A stretch of DNA of 64,000 nt from Deinococcus aerius (GTDB lineage: Bacteria > Deinococcota > Deinococci > Deinococcales > Deinococcaceae). Under the pieces are notes generated by a model, which ran no database searches, had not been told where the DNA came from, and saw only the letters and a list, made by a program, of their open reading frames with translations. The translations under genes were made by a program, and so were the position numbers. Positions 48,821 through 61,497 of this stretch are shown piece by piece (within the stretch, counting starts at the first letter, position 1; the number at the start of each line of letters is the position of its first letter). The DNA is taken from assembly GCF_002897375.1 (NCBI RefSeq), contig NZ_BFAG01000014.1:1-64000 (forward strand), in the 5' to 3' direction.

Positions 48821-51676
48821 TCAGTGGCCGTTCTCCCCCTCCGCCTCCAGCAGCGCGAGCGCGTCGCGGACCCGCAGCGTGCCCGCCTCCCAGCCCGGGT
48901 GGAGGGACCGCAGCACGGCCTCCGGGTGGGGACAGCCCTCTTCGAGCGCCCGGCCCGCCTCCTGCCAGACGCCGCGCCGGAAGGGGGCGAGGGCGGGGTC
49001 GGCCAGCGCCTCGCGCAGCCAGCGCAGGGTCGCGGCACCGTCCCCGATGGTGGCCCGGGTCTCCAGGGCGAGGAGCTGGGCGGTGAGGCCCGGGTCGGCG
49101 TCGGAGGTGCCGGGCAGCCCCGCCTGCACCCGCCGCACCAGGGCGTGGGCGCGGTTGATCTGGGCGAGGGCCGCCTCCGGCTGTCCCGCCCGCAGCAGCG
49201 CCTCGGCGTACCCGGCGCGGGCCTGCGCCTCGGCGTAGGGGTGGTCCGTCATGTCGAGCGCGCGGGTCACGAAGTCCAGCGCCCCCCGTGGGCCAGGCTC
49301 GGCCAGCGCCCGGCTGAGGTGCAGGTCGAAGGTGAGGACCTGCTCCCGGTCGCTGGGGGCGGGCGGGCGGGCCAGAAAGTCGTCCAGCAGCGCGCGGGTA
49401 TGGGCGAGGTCCGGGTGGTCCCGAACGGCCCCCGCGAAGGGCTGGAGGTACGGCCGCCCCAGCCCCCGGGTGAGGTACGCGAGGGCCACCCGGTAGCGCG
49501 TGCGGCGGGTGCGGTACTCCGCCTCCGCGCGGCGGGAACCGGGCCGGGCGAGGAGGTCCAGGGCGCGGGCGGCGTCTGCCAGGGCGGCATCCGGCTGCCC
49601 GAGCGCGAGCCGGATGGGCACCCCCTCGCTGAGGAGCCGGGCACGCAGCACCGCGTCGGCCCGTCCACCCCGGTCCTCCCCGTTCGGGAGCAGGGCAAGG
49701 GCTTGTCGTAGCGAGGCCAACCCCTCCCCCGGGCGCCCCAGGCGGCGCAGGGCGGTGGCGGCGCGGGCCAGGGCGCGGGCACGTTCCTCGGCGCCCGCGC
49801 CCGCCGCCTCCAGCCGCTCGGCGGCCTCGCCCAGCGCGGCCAGGGCACCCCCCGGTTGCCCCAGCCGCAGCCGCAGGTCCCCCTCCTGGTACAGCGCGCG
49901 GGCGGAGAGCAGGGGGCTCGTGGCGGGCACGAGGTGCAGATGTCGCAGGGCGTCCGGCCAGCGGCCCGCGTCCTTGGCGATCAGGCCGCGCCAGAGGTGG
50001 GCGCGGGGACCCCCGTGGGCCGTGCGGGGGTCACTCGCGGCGTGGGTGGCGGCCTCCAGGTCGCCCCGCCAGCGGGCGAGCGCCGCCTGCACGAGGAGCG
50101 CGTCGGCCCGCGCGGCAGTCGTCCAGCTATCGGGGTGCCCCTCCAGCGCGGCGGTCAGCTCCGGGTGGGCGAGCCCGGCGGTCGCCGCCTCAAAGTTCCC
50201 GGCGTCCACGCTGCTCTCGGCGAGCTTGACCCGGGCCCAGCCCCGGACGGCGGGTTCAGGGGATTCGAGCAGGGTGAAGAGCGCGTCCCGGGCCCGGGGG
50301 TCGTCGTACTCGCCGCGTCCGGCGTGGTGCGCGGCGACGGCGCGGGCCAGCACTTCCCGCGTCCCGCCCCGTGCCCCCGCGCGAATCCGCGGCCAGAGGG
50401 GCGGGAGGTGCCGGGCGTCGTCGGGATGGCTGGCGAGCCACGCGGCCAGCGCGTCCCACTCGCCCAGCGCGGCGAAGGCGGCCAGCCGGGTGGGGGCGAG
50501 GCCAGGCGCGGGAGGAGCGGCGGTCAGTCGGCGCAGCGCCTCCTCCCGCTCGCGGGCGGGCACGTGGGGGAGGGCCGCCGCGAGGGCGGGAACGGGGGTC
50601 CAGCCGGGGTCCTCCCCTTGCAGCAATGCGCGGGCATGGGGAGGCAGCGCCGCGCATGGGAGACCCAACGCGACCTCCAGAATCGCCCCGGGAATGCCAG
50701 CCGTCCCCCCGTCCAGTGCCGCGAGCGCCGCCGCCAGCCGCCGCACGTCCGGGTCGGCGAGCAGGCGGTCGGGGGCTCCCCCGGCCCCTCCGCCCCCCGC
50801 CAGCAGCGCGAGCCGGTCGAGGTGGCGCCCGGTCTCGCGCACCAGGGCGTCGGCCCGCTCGCGCGTCACGCCCAGCCGGGCCATCAGGTAGGCCCGCGCC
50901 TCGGCCGGGGTGGGGGGTCGCAGTTCGATCACCTCGGCCACCCCGTCGGGGAGTCCGGCGCGGTCCTCCAGGGCGAGCAGCACGGCCACGCCGGGAGGGG
51001 CGCGGCGCAGCAGGTGCTCGGCGGCCCAGGCGGCGGGCGTCGTCGGCGTGCCGTCGGGCAGGCGGGGCGGCTCCCCGGCGAAGTTCAGGTCCGACGTCAC
51101 GCGGGCGAGCAGCACGCCGGGGGCCACGGGAAAGGCCGCCCGCGCGGCGTCCGCCTGAGCCTGCGCCCGTTCCGCATAGGAGCTGCCCGCCCCGGACAGG
51201 ACGAGGACCGCCGCCGCGTCCCCCCGCAGGTTGAGCCGCCTCACCTCCACCCCGGAGAGCGCCCGCTCCACGTGGTCGAGCAAAATGGTCTTGCCCGCCC
51301 CCGCGCGGCCCGTCACGATCAGGCGGGGCACACGGCCCGCACGCACCCCTGCCAGAAACTGCTTGTACGCCCGCTTCTTGCTGCGGCCCAGCAGTTCCAG
51401 CTCGTCGGGCAGGGGGGCAGGGCCCGGCCCCACGGCCTCCCCTATCAGCGGTCGCCCGGCCTCCCGCGCGAGGCCCTCCAGCAGGGCACGCAGGGCGGCC
51501 TTGTCGGCGGGGGTGCCCACATCCCGGTAGACGATGTTGCGGACGGACGCGGGATTGGCGCCCCGCGCCCGCATCTCGGCCTCCAGCCAGCGCAGGCTGC
51601 CGCGCCGCTCCCGCCCCCCCTCCCGCGCCGGGGGCAGGTGGGCGCGCAGGTCCGCCAGGGTCCCCTTCCAGTCCAC
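48821..51676 (-). CDS. P-loop NTPase (STAND-like) regulator with TPR repeats
   Basis: A 951-residue cytosolic protein. Residues 1-90 are a helical DNA-binding-like region (GSLRWLEAEMRARGANPASV, a pattern seen in small helix-turn-helix heads). The Walker A motif is GRAGAGKT at 123-130 and a Walker-B-like stretch is VAVLLALEDRAG. From about 440 to 940 the chain is Ala/Leu-rich tetratrico-type helices (QPGGALAALGEAAERLEAAG, GLASLRQALALLPNGED). This is the layout of STAND ATPases of the MalT/BTAD type, which sense a ligand and oligomerise. It starts at GTG next to a leaderless -10 box. The target is unknown. Confidence 0.82.
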   Translation of the reverse strand: MDWKGTLADLRAHLPPAREGGRERRGSLRWLEAEMRARGANPASVRNIVYRDVGTPADKAALRALLEGLAREAGRPLIGEAVGPGPAPLPDELELLGRSKKRAYKQFLAGVRAGRVPRLIVTGRAGAGKTILLDHVERALSGVEVRRLNLRGDAAAVLVLSGAGSSYAERAQAQADAARAAFPVAPGVLLARVTSDLNFAGEPPRLPDGTPTTPAAWAAEHLLRRAPPGVAVLLALEDRAGLPDGVAEVIELRPPTPAEARAYLMARLGVTRERADALVRETGRHLDRLALLAGGGGAGGAPDRLLADPDVRRLAAALAALDGGTAGIPGAILEVALGLPCAALPPHARALLQGEDPGWTPVPALAAALPHVPAREREEALRRLTAAPPAPGLAPTRLAAFAALGEWDALAAWLASHPDDARHLPPLWPRIRAGARGGTREVLARAVAAHHAGRGEYDDPRARDALFTLLESPEPAVRGWARVKLAESSVDAGNFEAATAGLAHPELTAALEGHPDSWTTAARADALLVQAALARWRGDLEAATHAASDPRTAHGGPRAHLWRGLIAKDAGRWPDALRHLHLVPATSPLLSARALYQEGDLRLRLGQPGGALAALGEAAERLEAAGAGAEERARALARAATALRRLGRPGEGLASLRQALALLPNGEDRGGRADAVLRARLLSEGVPIRLALGQPDAALADAARALDLLARPGSRRAEAEYRTRRTRYRVALAYLTRGLGRPYLQPFAGAVRDHPDLAHTRALLDDFLARPPAPSDREQVLTFDLHLSRALAEPGPRGALDFVTRALDMTDHPYAEAQARAGYAEALLRAGQPEAALAQINRAHALVRRVQAGLPGTSDADPGLTAQLLALETRATIGDGAATLRWLREALADPALAPFRRGVWQEAGRALEEGCPHPEAVLRSLHPGWEAGTLRVRDALALLEAEGENGH

Positions 51677-51685
51677 GTTGGGGCG

Positions 51686-51691
51686 AGGCTA
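51686..51691 (-). promoter_or_regulatory. -10 box of a leaderless promoter
   Basis: TAGCCT on the minus strand ends nine bases before the GTG at 51676. Confidence 0.42.
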
Positions 51692-51738
51692 CCACCCCGG
51701 ACCTGACGGCCCCATCAGACTCCCGCGCGCGCCCTCTG

Positions 51739-51744
51739 TATACT
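51739..51744 (+). promoter_or_regulatory. -10 box of a conventional promoter
   Basis: TATACT lies 45 bases before the ATG at 51790, leaving room for the AGGAGG ribosome binding site at about 51780. It shares the gap with the divergent regulator promoter. Confidence 0.5.
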
Positions 51745-51789
51745 CGGTCCAGTTTTCACGTCCATTCCAGCTTTCCCCCAGGAGGAACC

Positions 51790-52500
51790 ATGCGTCAGAC
51801 CCCCATCCGTCCGGCCCTCGTGACCCTCGCCCTCGCCTTGACCGTCAGCGCCGGGGCGCAGAGCCTTCAGGCGGCCCAGGCCCTCTATGACCAGGGCAAG
51901 TGGCAGGAGGCCGCGACCGCTGCCGCCGCCCTGAACACCAGCGCGGGCTTCGCCCTGGCCGCCGAGGCGACGACCGCCGGGGCCAGCCTGAGCCCCGACA
52001 ACCAGAAGAAGGGCCTGTTCGAGAAGGCCCAGGGCTACGCCAAGCAGGCCATCGCGCTCGACAAGAACAACGCGGACGCCTACTTCGAGCTGGCCCGCGC
52101 GCAGGGCCGCCTGGCGCAGTTCGTGGGCATCCTCCAGAGCCTGAACCTCGCGGGCGACGTGCGGAAGAACCTCGACCAGGCCATCCGGCTGCGGCCCAAC
52201 ATGGCGGGCGCGTACGTCGCGCTGGGCCTGTGGCACGCCAACCTCGTCAGCAAGGGCGGGGCCGCCACCTTCCTGACGGGCGCGAAGAAGAACCAGATCG
52301 TGCCCAACTTCGAAAAGGCCATCGCGCTGGAGCCGAACGTGGCCGTCCACCGCATCGAGTACGCCAACGCGCTGCTCCTCCAGGGCAACCGGGCCGGGGC
52401 CGCCGCGCAGCTCCAGAAGGCCGTGAGCCTCCCCGCCGAGACGTTCTGGGAGAAGCGCGACCTGGAGATGGCGAAGGAGAAGCTGGCGAGCTTGCAGTAG
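51790..52500 (+). CDS. Secreted TPR-repeat protein
   Basis: A 236-residue exported protein. The signal peptide ends SAGAQ. The mature chain is tetratricopeptide-like: LQAAQALYDQGKWQEAATAA, LFEKAQGYAKQAIALDKNNA and DAYFELARAQGRLAQFV, RLRPNMAGAYVALGLW and FEKAIALEPNVAVHRIEYAN. The pattern with a central GAATFL- and SKGG insertion recalls TPR proteins of the Deinococcus periplasm that scaffold envelope complexes. The partner is unknown. A strong AGGAGG site precedes the ATG, and a terminator follows. Confidence 0.88.
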   Translation: MRQTPIRPALVTLALALTVSAGAQSLQAAQALYDQGKWQEAATAAAALNTSAGFALAAEATTAGASLSPDNQKKGLFEKAQGYAKQAIALDKNNADAYFELARAQGRLAQFVGILQSLNLAGDVRKNLDQAIRLRPNMAGAYVALGLWHANLVSKGGAATFLTGAKKNQIVPNFEKAIALEPNVAVHRIEYANALLLQGNRAGAAAQLQKAVSLPAETFWEKRDLEMAKEKLASLQ

Positions 52501-52501
52501 A

Positions 52502-52527
52502 GCGGTCAGCCTTCGGCCGTCAGAAAG
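52502..52527 (+). repeat. Short intergenic repeat, copy 2
   Basis: GCGGTCAGCCTTCGGCCGTC followed by AGAAAG resembles the copy at 42519. It also begins directly after a stop codon and precedes a terminator. Confidence 0.45.
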
Positions 52528-52532
52528 AGAAG

Positions 52533-52559
52533 AAGCCCTGGCTACGGCTGGGGCTTTTT
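52533..52559 (+). terminator. Rho-independent terminator
   Basis: AAGCCC and GGGCTT form the outer stem around a 12-base loop that can pair further, followed by TTTTT. Confidence 0.75.
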
Positions 52560-52571
52560 CGTTGCCGAGCC

Positions 52572-53492
52572 CTACCCGTTCAGCAGCGTCACCGCTCCCG
52601 GCAGCACCTCCGCGTGAACCGCCGTCACCCGCCCGGCCAGGTCCCCGTCGAGGTGCAGGTGGGTGGGCCGCGCCCAGGTCACGGTGACCATCCGGCCCGG
52701 CGCGTGGTGGACGCGGGGGTGGCCGAGGTGGCGGCCCCGCAGCACGCGGCCCATCAGGGCCAGGAGCCCCGCGCGTGAAACCGGTCCACTTGCCAGCGCG
52801 TGCAGCAGGCCGTCGCGGGCGTCGGAGGCGGGGCTGATCTGGAAGCCGCCGCCATAGCGGGTGCCGTTCATCACGGCGGCGAGGGCACTTGGCCCCGAGT
52901 AGAGCACCTGACCGTCCACCTCCACCGTGACGGGCGTGAGGGCGAGGTTTCGCAATGCGGCAAGGGCAGCCCAGGCGTAGCGCCCGAAGCCGGAGAGCCG
53001 GGCGGGAGCGCCCAGGGTCAGCGCCGCGACCTCCGCGTCGAAGCCCATGCCCAGGCCGTTGAGCAGGAGGTGCGTCCTCCCCTCCCCCTCGCCCGACAGG
53101 ATGGTGGCGCGCAGAGCGTCGACACGCCGGGGGGAGAAAGCAAGGCGGTCCAGCGCCCCCGCGAAGTCCCCGGGCCGCAATCCCAGCATGCCCGCGAAAT
53201 CGTTTCCGCTGCCCAGGGGGATGATGCCGAGAAGGCGCGCAGTCCCCACCAGGGCGGGCAGCAGCGCCCCCACCGTCCCGTCTCCCCCAACCGCGAGCAC
53301 GGCGGTCTGTGTCGGCAGCGCCTCCACCCGGGCCAGGGCCGCCGCCCCGCTGGCCTCGCTGATGACCTCGAAGGAGAGGCCCCGGGCGAGCAGTTCTGCC
53401 TCCAGCCGGGGCCACTCGCGCCCGGCAAGGCCACGTCCGGCAGAAGGGTTGAGGACGACGGCGTAGGACCGCGCTGGAGGAATGGGAGTCAC
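52572..53492 (-). CDS. Diacylglycerol kinase / YegS-type lipid kinase
   Basis: A 306-residue DAGK-catalytic-domain protein that phosphorylates a lipid (diacylglycerol, sphingoid or undecaprenol-type) using [13 protein letters not shown] opens the nucleotide site, [14 protein letters not shown] is the GGDGT motif, and [16 protein letters not shown] the catalytic loop. The C-terminal half has [20 protein letters not shown] and the final VTLLNG strand. I chose the GTG at 53492, which lies nine bases from TATCCT and fits the family N-terminus. The lipid substrate cannot be read from the sequence. Confidence 0.92.
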   Translation of the reverse strand: MTPIPPARSYAVVLNPSAGRGLAGREWPRLEAELLARGLSFEVISEASGAAALARVEALPTQTAVLAVGGDGTVGALLPALVGTARLLGIIPLGSGNDFAGMLGLRPGDFAGALDRLAFSPRRVDALRATILSGEGEGRTHLLLNGLGMGFDAEVAALTLGAPARLSGFGRYAWAALAALRNLALTPVTVEVDGQVLYSGPSALAAVMNGTRYGGGFQISPASDARDGLLHALASGPVSRAGLLALMGRVLRGRHLGHPRVHHAPGRMVTVTWARPTHLHLDGDLAGRVTAVHAEVLPGAVTLLNG

Positions 53493-53501
53493 GTCGCCCC
53501 C

Positions 53502-53507
53502 AGGATA
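53502..53507 (-). promoter_or_regulatory. -10 box of a leaderless promoter
   Basis: TATCCT on the minus strand ends nine bases before the GTG at 53492. Confidence 0.42.
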
Positions 53508-53583
53508 GGGTGAGGGCACACCGTCCTAACGGAGGGGCAAGGGGACTTCACCCGCTGCGGCGTGGAGCCAACGACGCTGGGGC

Positions 53584-53913
53584 ATGAATAAGGGAAAGAT
53601 GGACCTCGGCATTCCGAAGAAGGTGCAGGAGAACGCGGCACTGGGGCTGCGGCTGCGCGACGAGCACGGCTTCGGCGGCACCGAGGTCGGGGAGCACATG
53701 GCCGAGAAACTGGCGGCGGGCGGCGAACTCTCCCCCGAGGAGGTGCGGCACGTCGCCCACTACTTTCCCCGGCACGCGCACGACAACCTCGACCAGACGG
53801 GCGAGGACGGCGGCAAGCCCTCGCGCGGGTACATCGCCTGGCTGCTCTGGGGCGGCGACGAGGGCCGCGCCTGGAGCGAGAAGTTGACCCAGGAGCTGGA
53901 CAAGGAGAACTGA
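53584..53913 (+). CDS. Small protein of a phage-shared family
   Basis: A 109-residue soluble acidic protein. The order ENAALGLRLRDEHGFGGTEV, GEHMAEKLAAGGELSPEEVR and HVAHYFPRH, then PSRGYIAWLLWGGDEGRAWS, matches a pattern I know from small proteins in phage and prophage gene sets near head or replication genes, but it has no assigned function. No other phage gene is in the window, so it may have been domesticated. It ends three bases before the convergent wecB stop. Recognition rests on memory of the pattern. Confidence 0.75.
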   Translation: MNKGKMDLGIPKKVQENAALGLRLRDEHGFGGTEVGEHMAEKLAAGGELSPEEVRHVAHYFPRHAHDNLDQTGEDGGKPSRGYIAWLLWGGDEGRAWSEKLTQELDKEN

Positions 53914-53916
53914 CCC

Positions 53917-55074
<1,158 letters not shown>

Positions 55075-55081
55075 CCCGGTC

Positions 55082-55087
55082 ACGGTA
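55082..55087 (-). promoter_or_regulatory. -10 box of the leaderless wecB promoter
   Basis: TACCGT on the minus strand ends seven bases before the ATG at 55074. Confidence 0.45.
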
Positions 55088-55094
55088 TCAAAGG

Positions 55095-55132
55095 GAGGTG
55101 GGGCTCCTGGCTCCCACGCCCAGCCCCACCTC
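55095..55132 (-). terminator. Terminator between wecA-type gene and wecB
   Basis: An 11 bp perfect stem (GAGGTGGGGCT / AGCCCCACCTC) with a 16-base loop lies just after the transferase stop. On the minus strand it is followed by CCCTTT, so some termination is likely. Confidence 0.6.
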
Positions 55133-55149
55133 GTGACAAAGAAGTTTCC

Positions 55150-56283
<1,134 letters not shown>

Positions 56284-56439
56284 ATGCTGCCCGGAGTCTA
56301 AAGGCTGGCGGTGAGGGAAGGGGAAGCGGGAGGGTGACTTGATGACGGCCCGGTTGAGCGGTCCCTGCCGTGCCGGGTGCAACCATCGGGTGATACAACT
56401 GGGTCCACATAACAGAAAAACCATGTTCAGGGCGGCGGC

Positions 56440-56478
56440 AAAAGCTCTTCCCCCTTGAGGGGGGAGGGTGGGAGGGGG
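56440..56478 (-). repeat. Intergenic palindrome, left arm of a second REPIN-like pair
   Basis: CTTCCCCCTTGAGGGGGGAG followed by GGTGGGAGGGGG. It is the inverted counterpart of the unit at 56536-56579, 57 bases away, the same layout as the pair at 15475-15630. Confidence 0.62.
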
Positions 56479-56535
56479 CATGGCGTCCAGAGGCCAGTGG
56501 GAAGGCATCTTCTTTGCGGTGAAGCTGGTCACACG

Positions 56536-56579
56536 CCCCCTCACCCTAACCCCCTCCCGCAGGGGGAGAGGGAGAAAAA
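56536..56579 (+). repeat. Intergenic palindrome, right arm of a second REPIN-like pair
   Basis: CCCCCTCACCCTAACCCCCTCC, broken here as CCCCCTCACCC then the stem CCCCCTCCC / GGGGGAGAGGG and AGAAAA. It closely follows the unit at 15589. Confidence 0.62.
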
Positions 56580-56628
56580 CCACGTCCCCATCACGCTCTT
56601 CCTTGATTGGAGGCCTACTCCCCCGCCC

Positions 56629-57252
<624 letters not shown>

Positions 57253-57258
57253 GCCCTC

Positions 57259-57264
57259 ACGATA
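57259..57264 (-). promoter_or_regulatory. -10 box of the leaderless upp promoter
   Basis: TATCGT on the minus strand ends six bases before the ATG at 57252. Confidence 0.5.
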
Positions 57265-57325
57265 CCCGGCGGCCGGGGAGTGAGCCGGGAGGTCGCGGCA
57301 GAGGGCCGGTGGAGCGGCGAACCCC

Positions 57326-57343
57326 CGCGAGATTCCTCTCGCG
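57326..57343. terminator. Small hairpin in the gap before upp
   Basis: CGCGAG and CTCGCG pair around a 6-base loop in the 235-base gap between the acidic small protein and upp. It may end the acidic-protein transcript on the minus strand. Confidence 0.35.
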
Positions 57344-57487
57344 GCAACTTCAGATGAACGGTCAGATGCTCCTCAACCCCCGCATTACCGGTTGTTTCCC
57401 CTCACGAGGACACGGCTTCCCCGAACATCCGGCCCATGACGAAGGGGCGGCCAGGCGCGCGGCCAAGCCGACCCTTCCGAGGTGGAC

Positions 57488-57760
57488 TCAACTGTCCTGG
57501 CTGGTGTCCACCGAGGTCTCGTTCCCCGGGTTCGTGCTGGCCGGGTCGCTGGTGATCATGCTGCCGTCGGAGGCCACATCCTGCTTGTCCAGCCCGAGGT
57601 CCTGGAACTCGTCGGCGATCCTCGCCTCGGCATGGGCGTCCTTGACAGCGTCGCGGTGCTCGTCGGTGCGGCCCATGAATTGCAGGTCCACGTTGCTGAT
57701 CTCGTCCTCGGACTTGACAGCCTCGGACGGGACGTTCTGGGTATCGTCGCGGTCGGTCAT
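57488..57760 (-). CDS. Small acidic, probably disordered protein
   Basis: A 90-residue very hydrophilic protein, rich in Asp, Glu, Ser and Thr with one Phe-containing centre (VDLQFMGRTDEHRDAVKDAH, EARIADEFQDLGLDKQDV). There is no signal peptide or membrane segment. The composition recalls hydrophilins or general stress proteins, but the family is not recognised. GGAGGG before the ATG shows conventional initiation, which suggests strong translation. Confidence 0.72.
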   Translation of the reverse strand: MTDRDDTQNVPSEAVKSEDEISNVDLQFMGRTDEHRDAVKDAHAEARIADEFQDLGLDKQDVASDGSMITSDPASTNPGNETSVDTSQDS

Positions 57761-57828
57761 GGAAACCCTCCTGTGGCCCCACGCTAGCAGGGGCGTCCGG
57801 GGGGCGGCGTGAGCGTCCCTTTAAGGTT

Positions 57829-58878
57829 TCACGCGCCCAGCCGCAGCACGCTCTGGTTGCCGCGCAGCACGAACACAAGCACCCCCGCCTCGGCCAGAAT
57901 CCCGGCCCGGCGCTCCAGGTCGCGCACCGTGTCGGGCGCCTCGACCCACTGACGGCGGGGCGTCTCGCCGGGTTCCAGGTAAAAGCCCTCCGGCACGGCG
58001 ACGAGGGCGACGCGGCTCGCGGTGGCGCGGGCACGCATGGCCTGCTCGACGAGGGCAGGTCCGGCCCGCTGCGTCAGCACGATGAGGTTGCCCCCCGCCC
58101 GGGTCGGTGGGATGGTCGGCGGGGCGGGGTCGGGGGCGGCGCGGGCGAGGAGGCGCAGGGCCGCACGCAACGTCTCCGGGGTGCGGCCGGTGGGTGTCGC
58201 TCCGGCGGTTGTGGCGACGCAGGCGGGCAGGTCGAGCGCCAACGCCTCCTGAATCAGGCTGCTCGCCAGGCGCACCACACTGTCCACGAAGGTCTCGGTG
58301 CCGTTCAGGTCGAGAAAGACCGTCACGCTGCTCGCGGCGGTCCGGTCGAGTTCGCGCACCGTGAGAGCCCCGGTGCGGGCCGAGAGGCGCCAGTGGACGC
58401 GCCCCGGCGGATCACCCGGCAGGTAGGGCCGCGCCCCGCGCAGGCTGATGGGGTCCTCCAGTCCCAGGGTGCGCGAGAGGGTGCCCTCGCTCAGCAGCGG
58501 GCGCAGCAGGTCGGGGAGAACCAGGCCGTGCGTGCCGGGATAGACCTCCACCCGGGCGGGAACCCCCAGCGGGGCGGAATGCCAGAAGAGGCCCAGGGGA
58601 TCGGCCCAGCGCAGCGTGCCGCCCGCCCAGGCATATTCGCCCCGGCGGTTGAGGGCGAGGGTCGTATGCCGCTCGGCCACGCTGCGCCCGAGGGTCAGCC
58701 CGCCCACGGCCACCTGTTCCCCGGCCACGACCGTCAGGGGGGTGGGGTCCTCGACGAGCACGCGCAGGGGCCAGCGGGACTCGACCTCGACGCGCACGAG
58801 GTACGGGAGATGGTCCCCCTCGAAGCCCTGGGGCGGAAACTCGCGCGTCAGCGTCACCCGGGGCGGGCGGCGCGACAC
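57829..58878 (-). CDS. DUF58 domain protein
   Basis: A 349-residue (or longer) DUF58 protein. The hallmark GARPYLPGDPPGRVHWRLSA (DUF58 core RxYxPGDxxRxIxW) is at about 150, and a vWA-like domain follows with VTVFLDLNGTETFVDSVVRL. The GTG at 58878 is the first standard start, but the frame continues upstream through a clear membrane helix (PALLLLLAALLLTVLAAFLV) to a CTG at 58944 that overlaps the moxR stop. The true protein is probably about 371 residues and membrane-anchored. DUF58 proteins pair with MoxR ATPases in envelope stress or metal-cofactor assembly. Confidence 0.9.
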   Translation of the reverse strand: MSRRPPRVTLTREFPPQGFEGDHLPYLVRVEVESRWPLRVLVEDPTPLTVVAGEQVAVGGLTLGRSVAERHTTLALNRRGEYAWAGGTLRWADPLGLFWHSAPLGVPARVEVYPGTHGLVLPDLLRPLLSEGTLSRTLGLEDPISLRGARPYLPGDPPGRVHWRLSARTGALTVRELDRTAASSVTVFLDLNGTETFVDSVVRLASSLIQEALALDLPACVATTAGATPTGRTPETLRAALRLLARAAPDPAPPTIPPTRAGGNLIVLTQRAGPALVEQAMRARATASRVALVAVPEGFYLEPGETPRRQWVEAPDTVRDLERRAGILAEAGVLVFVLRGNQSVLRLGA

Positions 58879-58940
58879 CAGGAACGCGGCGAGGACCGTG
58901 AGCAGCAGCGCCGCCAGGAGGAGGAGCAGCGCGGGCAGGT

Positions 58941-59926
<986 letters not shown>

Positions 59927-59930
<4 letters not shown>

Positions 59931-61396
59931 GTCGTCTCGCTTTCCGTGTCTTTTCGGTCCGGCTGCGCCGTGAGGTGCGTCACTTCCCGCGCGGCCCGTT
60001 CGGCCGCGTCCGCGTCGTCCTCGGTCACCCGGCCCCCGTAGCGCACGGGGGAATAAGCGGCGACGAGGGTGCCCAGCGGCCCGGCCAGCGCGGGCCTCAC
60101 CCCGGCCACCCGGCCCGCGTGCTCGGCGGGCGTCTCCGCCTCTCCCCGCCCCAGGCCCGCCGCCCCCAGCGAGGCGAGGGCCGCGCGGTAGGCCAGCCGG
60201 ACACGGTGCAGCGCCTCCTCCTCACCCGGGGATGGGGTGGCGGTCAGGGTGCCCCCCGGCTCCACCTCCTCTGGGTCCGGTCGAAAGCGCAGCCCCAGCC
60301 AGAACAGCGCTGCCGCCAGTCCGGTGAATACCAGGAAGGCGAGCAGGCTCAGGACCCACAGGCCCCGCTCCCAGAAGAGGCCGAGCGGGTCACTCACCTC
60401 CTTAAGGGCTTGGCTGGAGGGTGATCCCGCCGCCCCCACCGTTCCAGGCCCCAGGCCTTCCCCCGCTCCCGAGCGAGCCGCAACCCAGAAGCCGAAGAGC
60501 AGCGCCGCCGCCAGCCCCACGCCCAGCACCGCCGCGACCTCCCACCAGCGGACCCGGAAGGGCTCGCCGGGAATACGGCTCCGCGCCCGCCACATCGCAA
60601 ACGCGAGCGCCGCGAAGAACAGCAAGCCGCTCAGCAGCACGAGGTCGCCGCCGGGGAGGCGCTCCGGCAGGTCCCCGACCGGACGGACTCGGCGAATCTC
60701 GCCCGGACTCCCCGTCTCTAGCGCCGATGTTCGGGGCGGCTCGGCAGTTGGCCCCGCCTCCTGCGCCTGGATCGGGGCAGTGGGTGAGCCACCCCCCGGG
60801 CTGGGGCGTGATGATCCGACTCCCGGCAGCGCGAACGCGAGCAGGGCGAGGAACAGGGCCGCCGCCAGGGCCGCACCCGCCGTGCCCAGCAGCGCCTTCC
60901 CTCCCCCGCCCAGCCGCCGGACAGGCCGCTCCTCCACCCCCGCCGCGCCCAGCAGGGTCAGCAGCAGCGCGAGCAGGCCGAGGGCCAGGAAGGCGAGGGA
61001 ACGGCCCCCCGGCACCAGCGCCCCCAGCAGCAGCAGGGCCACCAGCCACCCCGCGCCCCAGCCCACCCGCCCTTCTTCCAGGGCCGCGACACCTAGATGC
61101 ACAAGCGCCGTGCCGCCCATGACGGTCACGAACGCCTGGATAAACGCCGTCGCCCCCCCCGGCCCCCGCATTCCCGGCAGCGCCACCACCAGCCCCACCC
61201 CCGCCCCCAGCAGCAGCAGCGGCACCCGCACCGAGCGCGGCCCGTCTCCCCGCCGGGTGAGGGCCAGGGCCACGGTGAGCCCCAGCACCGCCCACCACGG
61301 CAGCCACGCCGCGCCGACCAGCGGGGCGGCCAGCAGCAACAGCGAGCGGTCGGCCCAGAGGGGCACGGAACGCGGGGAGGATGGGGAGAGGGCCAC
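59927..61396 (-). CDS. Polytopic membrane protein with C-terminal DUF4129 domain
   Basis: A 489-residue membrane protein. About six helices occupy the first 220 residues (SLLLLAAPLVGAAWLPWWAV, GAGWLVALLLLGALVPGG), a Pro/Ser/Glu-rich segment follows, then two more helices (LVLLSGLLFFAALAFAMW, GLWVLSLLAFLVFTGLAAAL), and a cytosolic DUF4129 end, HRVRLAYRAALASLGAAGLG with ETPAEHAGRVA. The usual transglutaminase-like domain of such clusters is absent. I chose the GTG at 61396, with GGGAGG and a TAGGCT box upstream; the frame extending to 61675 is repeat-derived. It heads the DUF4129-MoxR-DUF58 operon. Confidence 0.8.
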
Positions 61397-61497
61397 GGGA
61401 GTTCTGCCTCCCAGCCTAGCGCAGTGGGGGAAGGGGCGGGGCGCAAATCGGCGGGCGGGCAGGGCAAGAACAGCGTCGCAAGATCGGCACGGCAACC

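Larger units (their letters stand above)
56284..56628. other. 345-base gap without a gene
   Basis: It carries the TAGACT -10 box of the wecA-type gene (56295-56300, minus strand, 11 bases from the ATG) and the complete REPIN-like pair at 56440-56579. No coding sequence was seen. Confidence 0.6.

Noticed and set aside
49856..51706. A 616-codon plus-strand frame opposite the STAND-like gene
   Set aside because: Shadow composition; the minus frame carries a Walker A motif and TPR helices.
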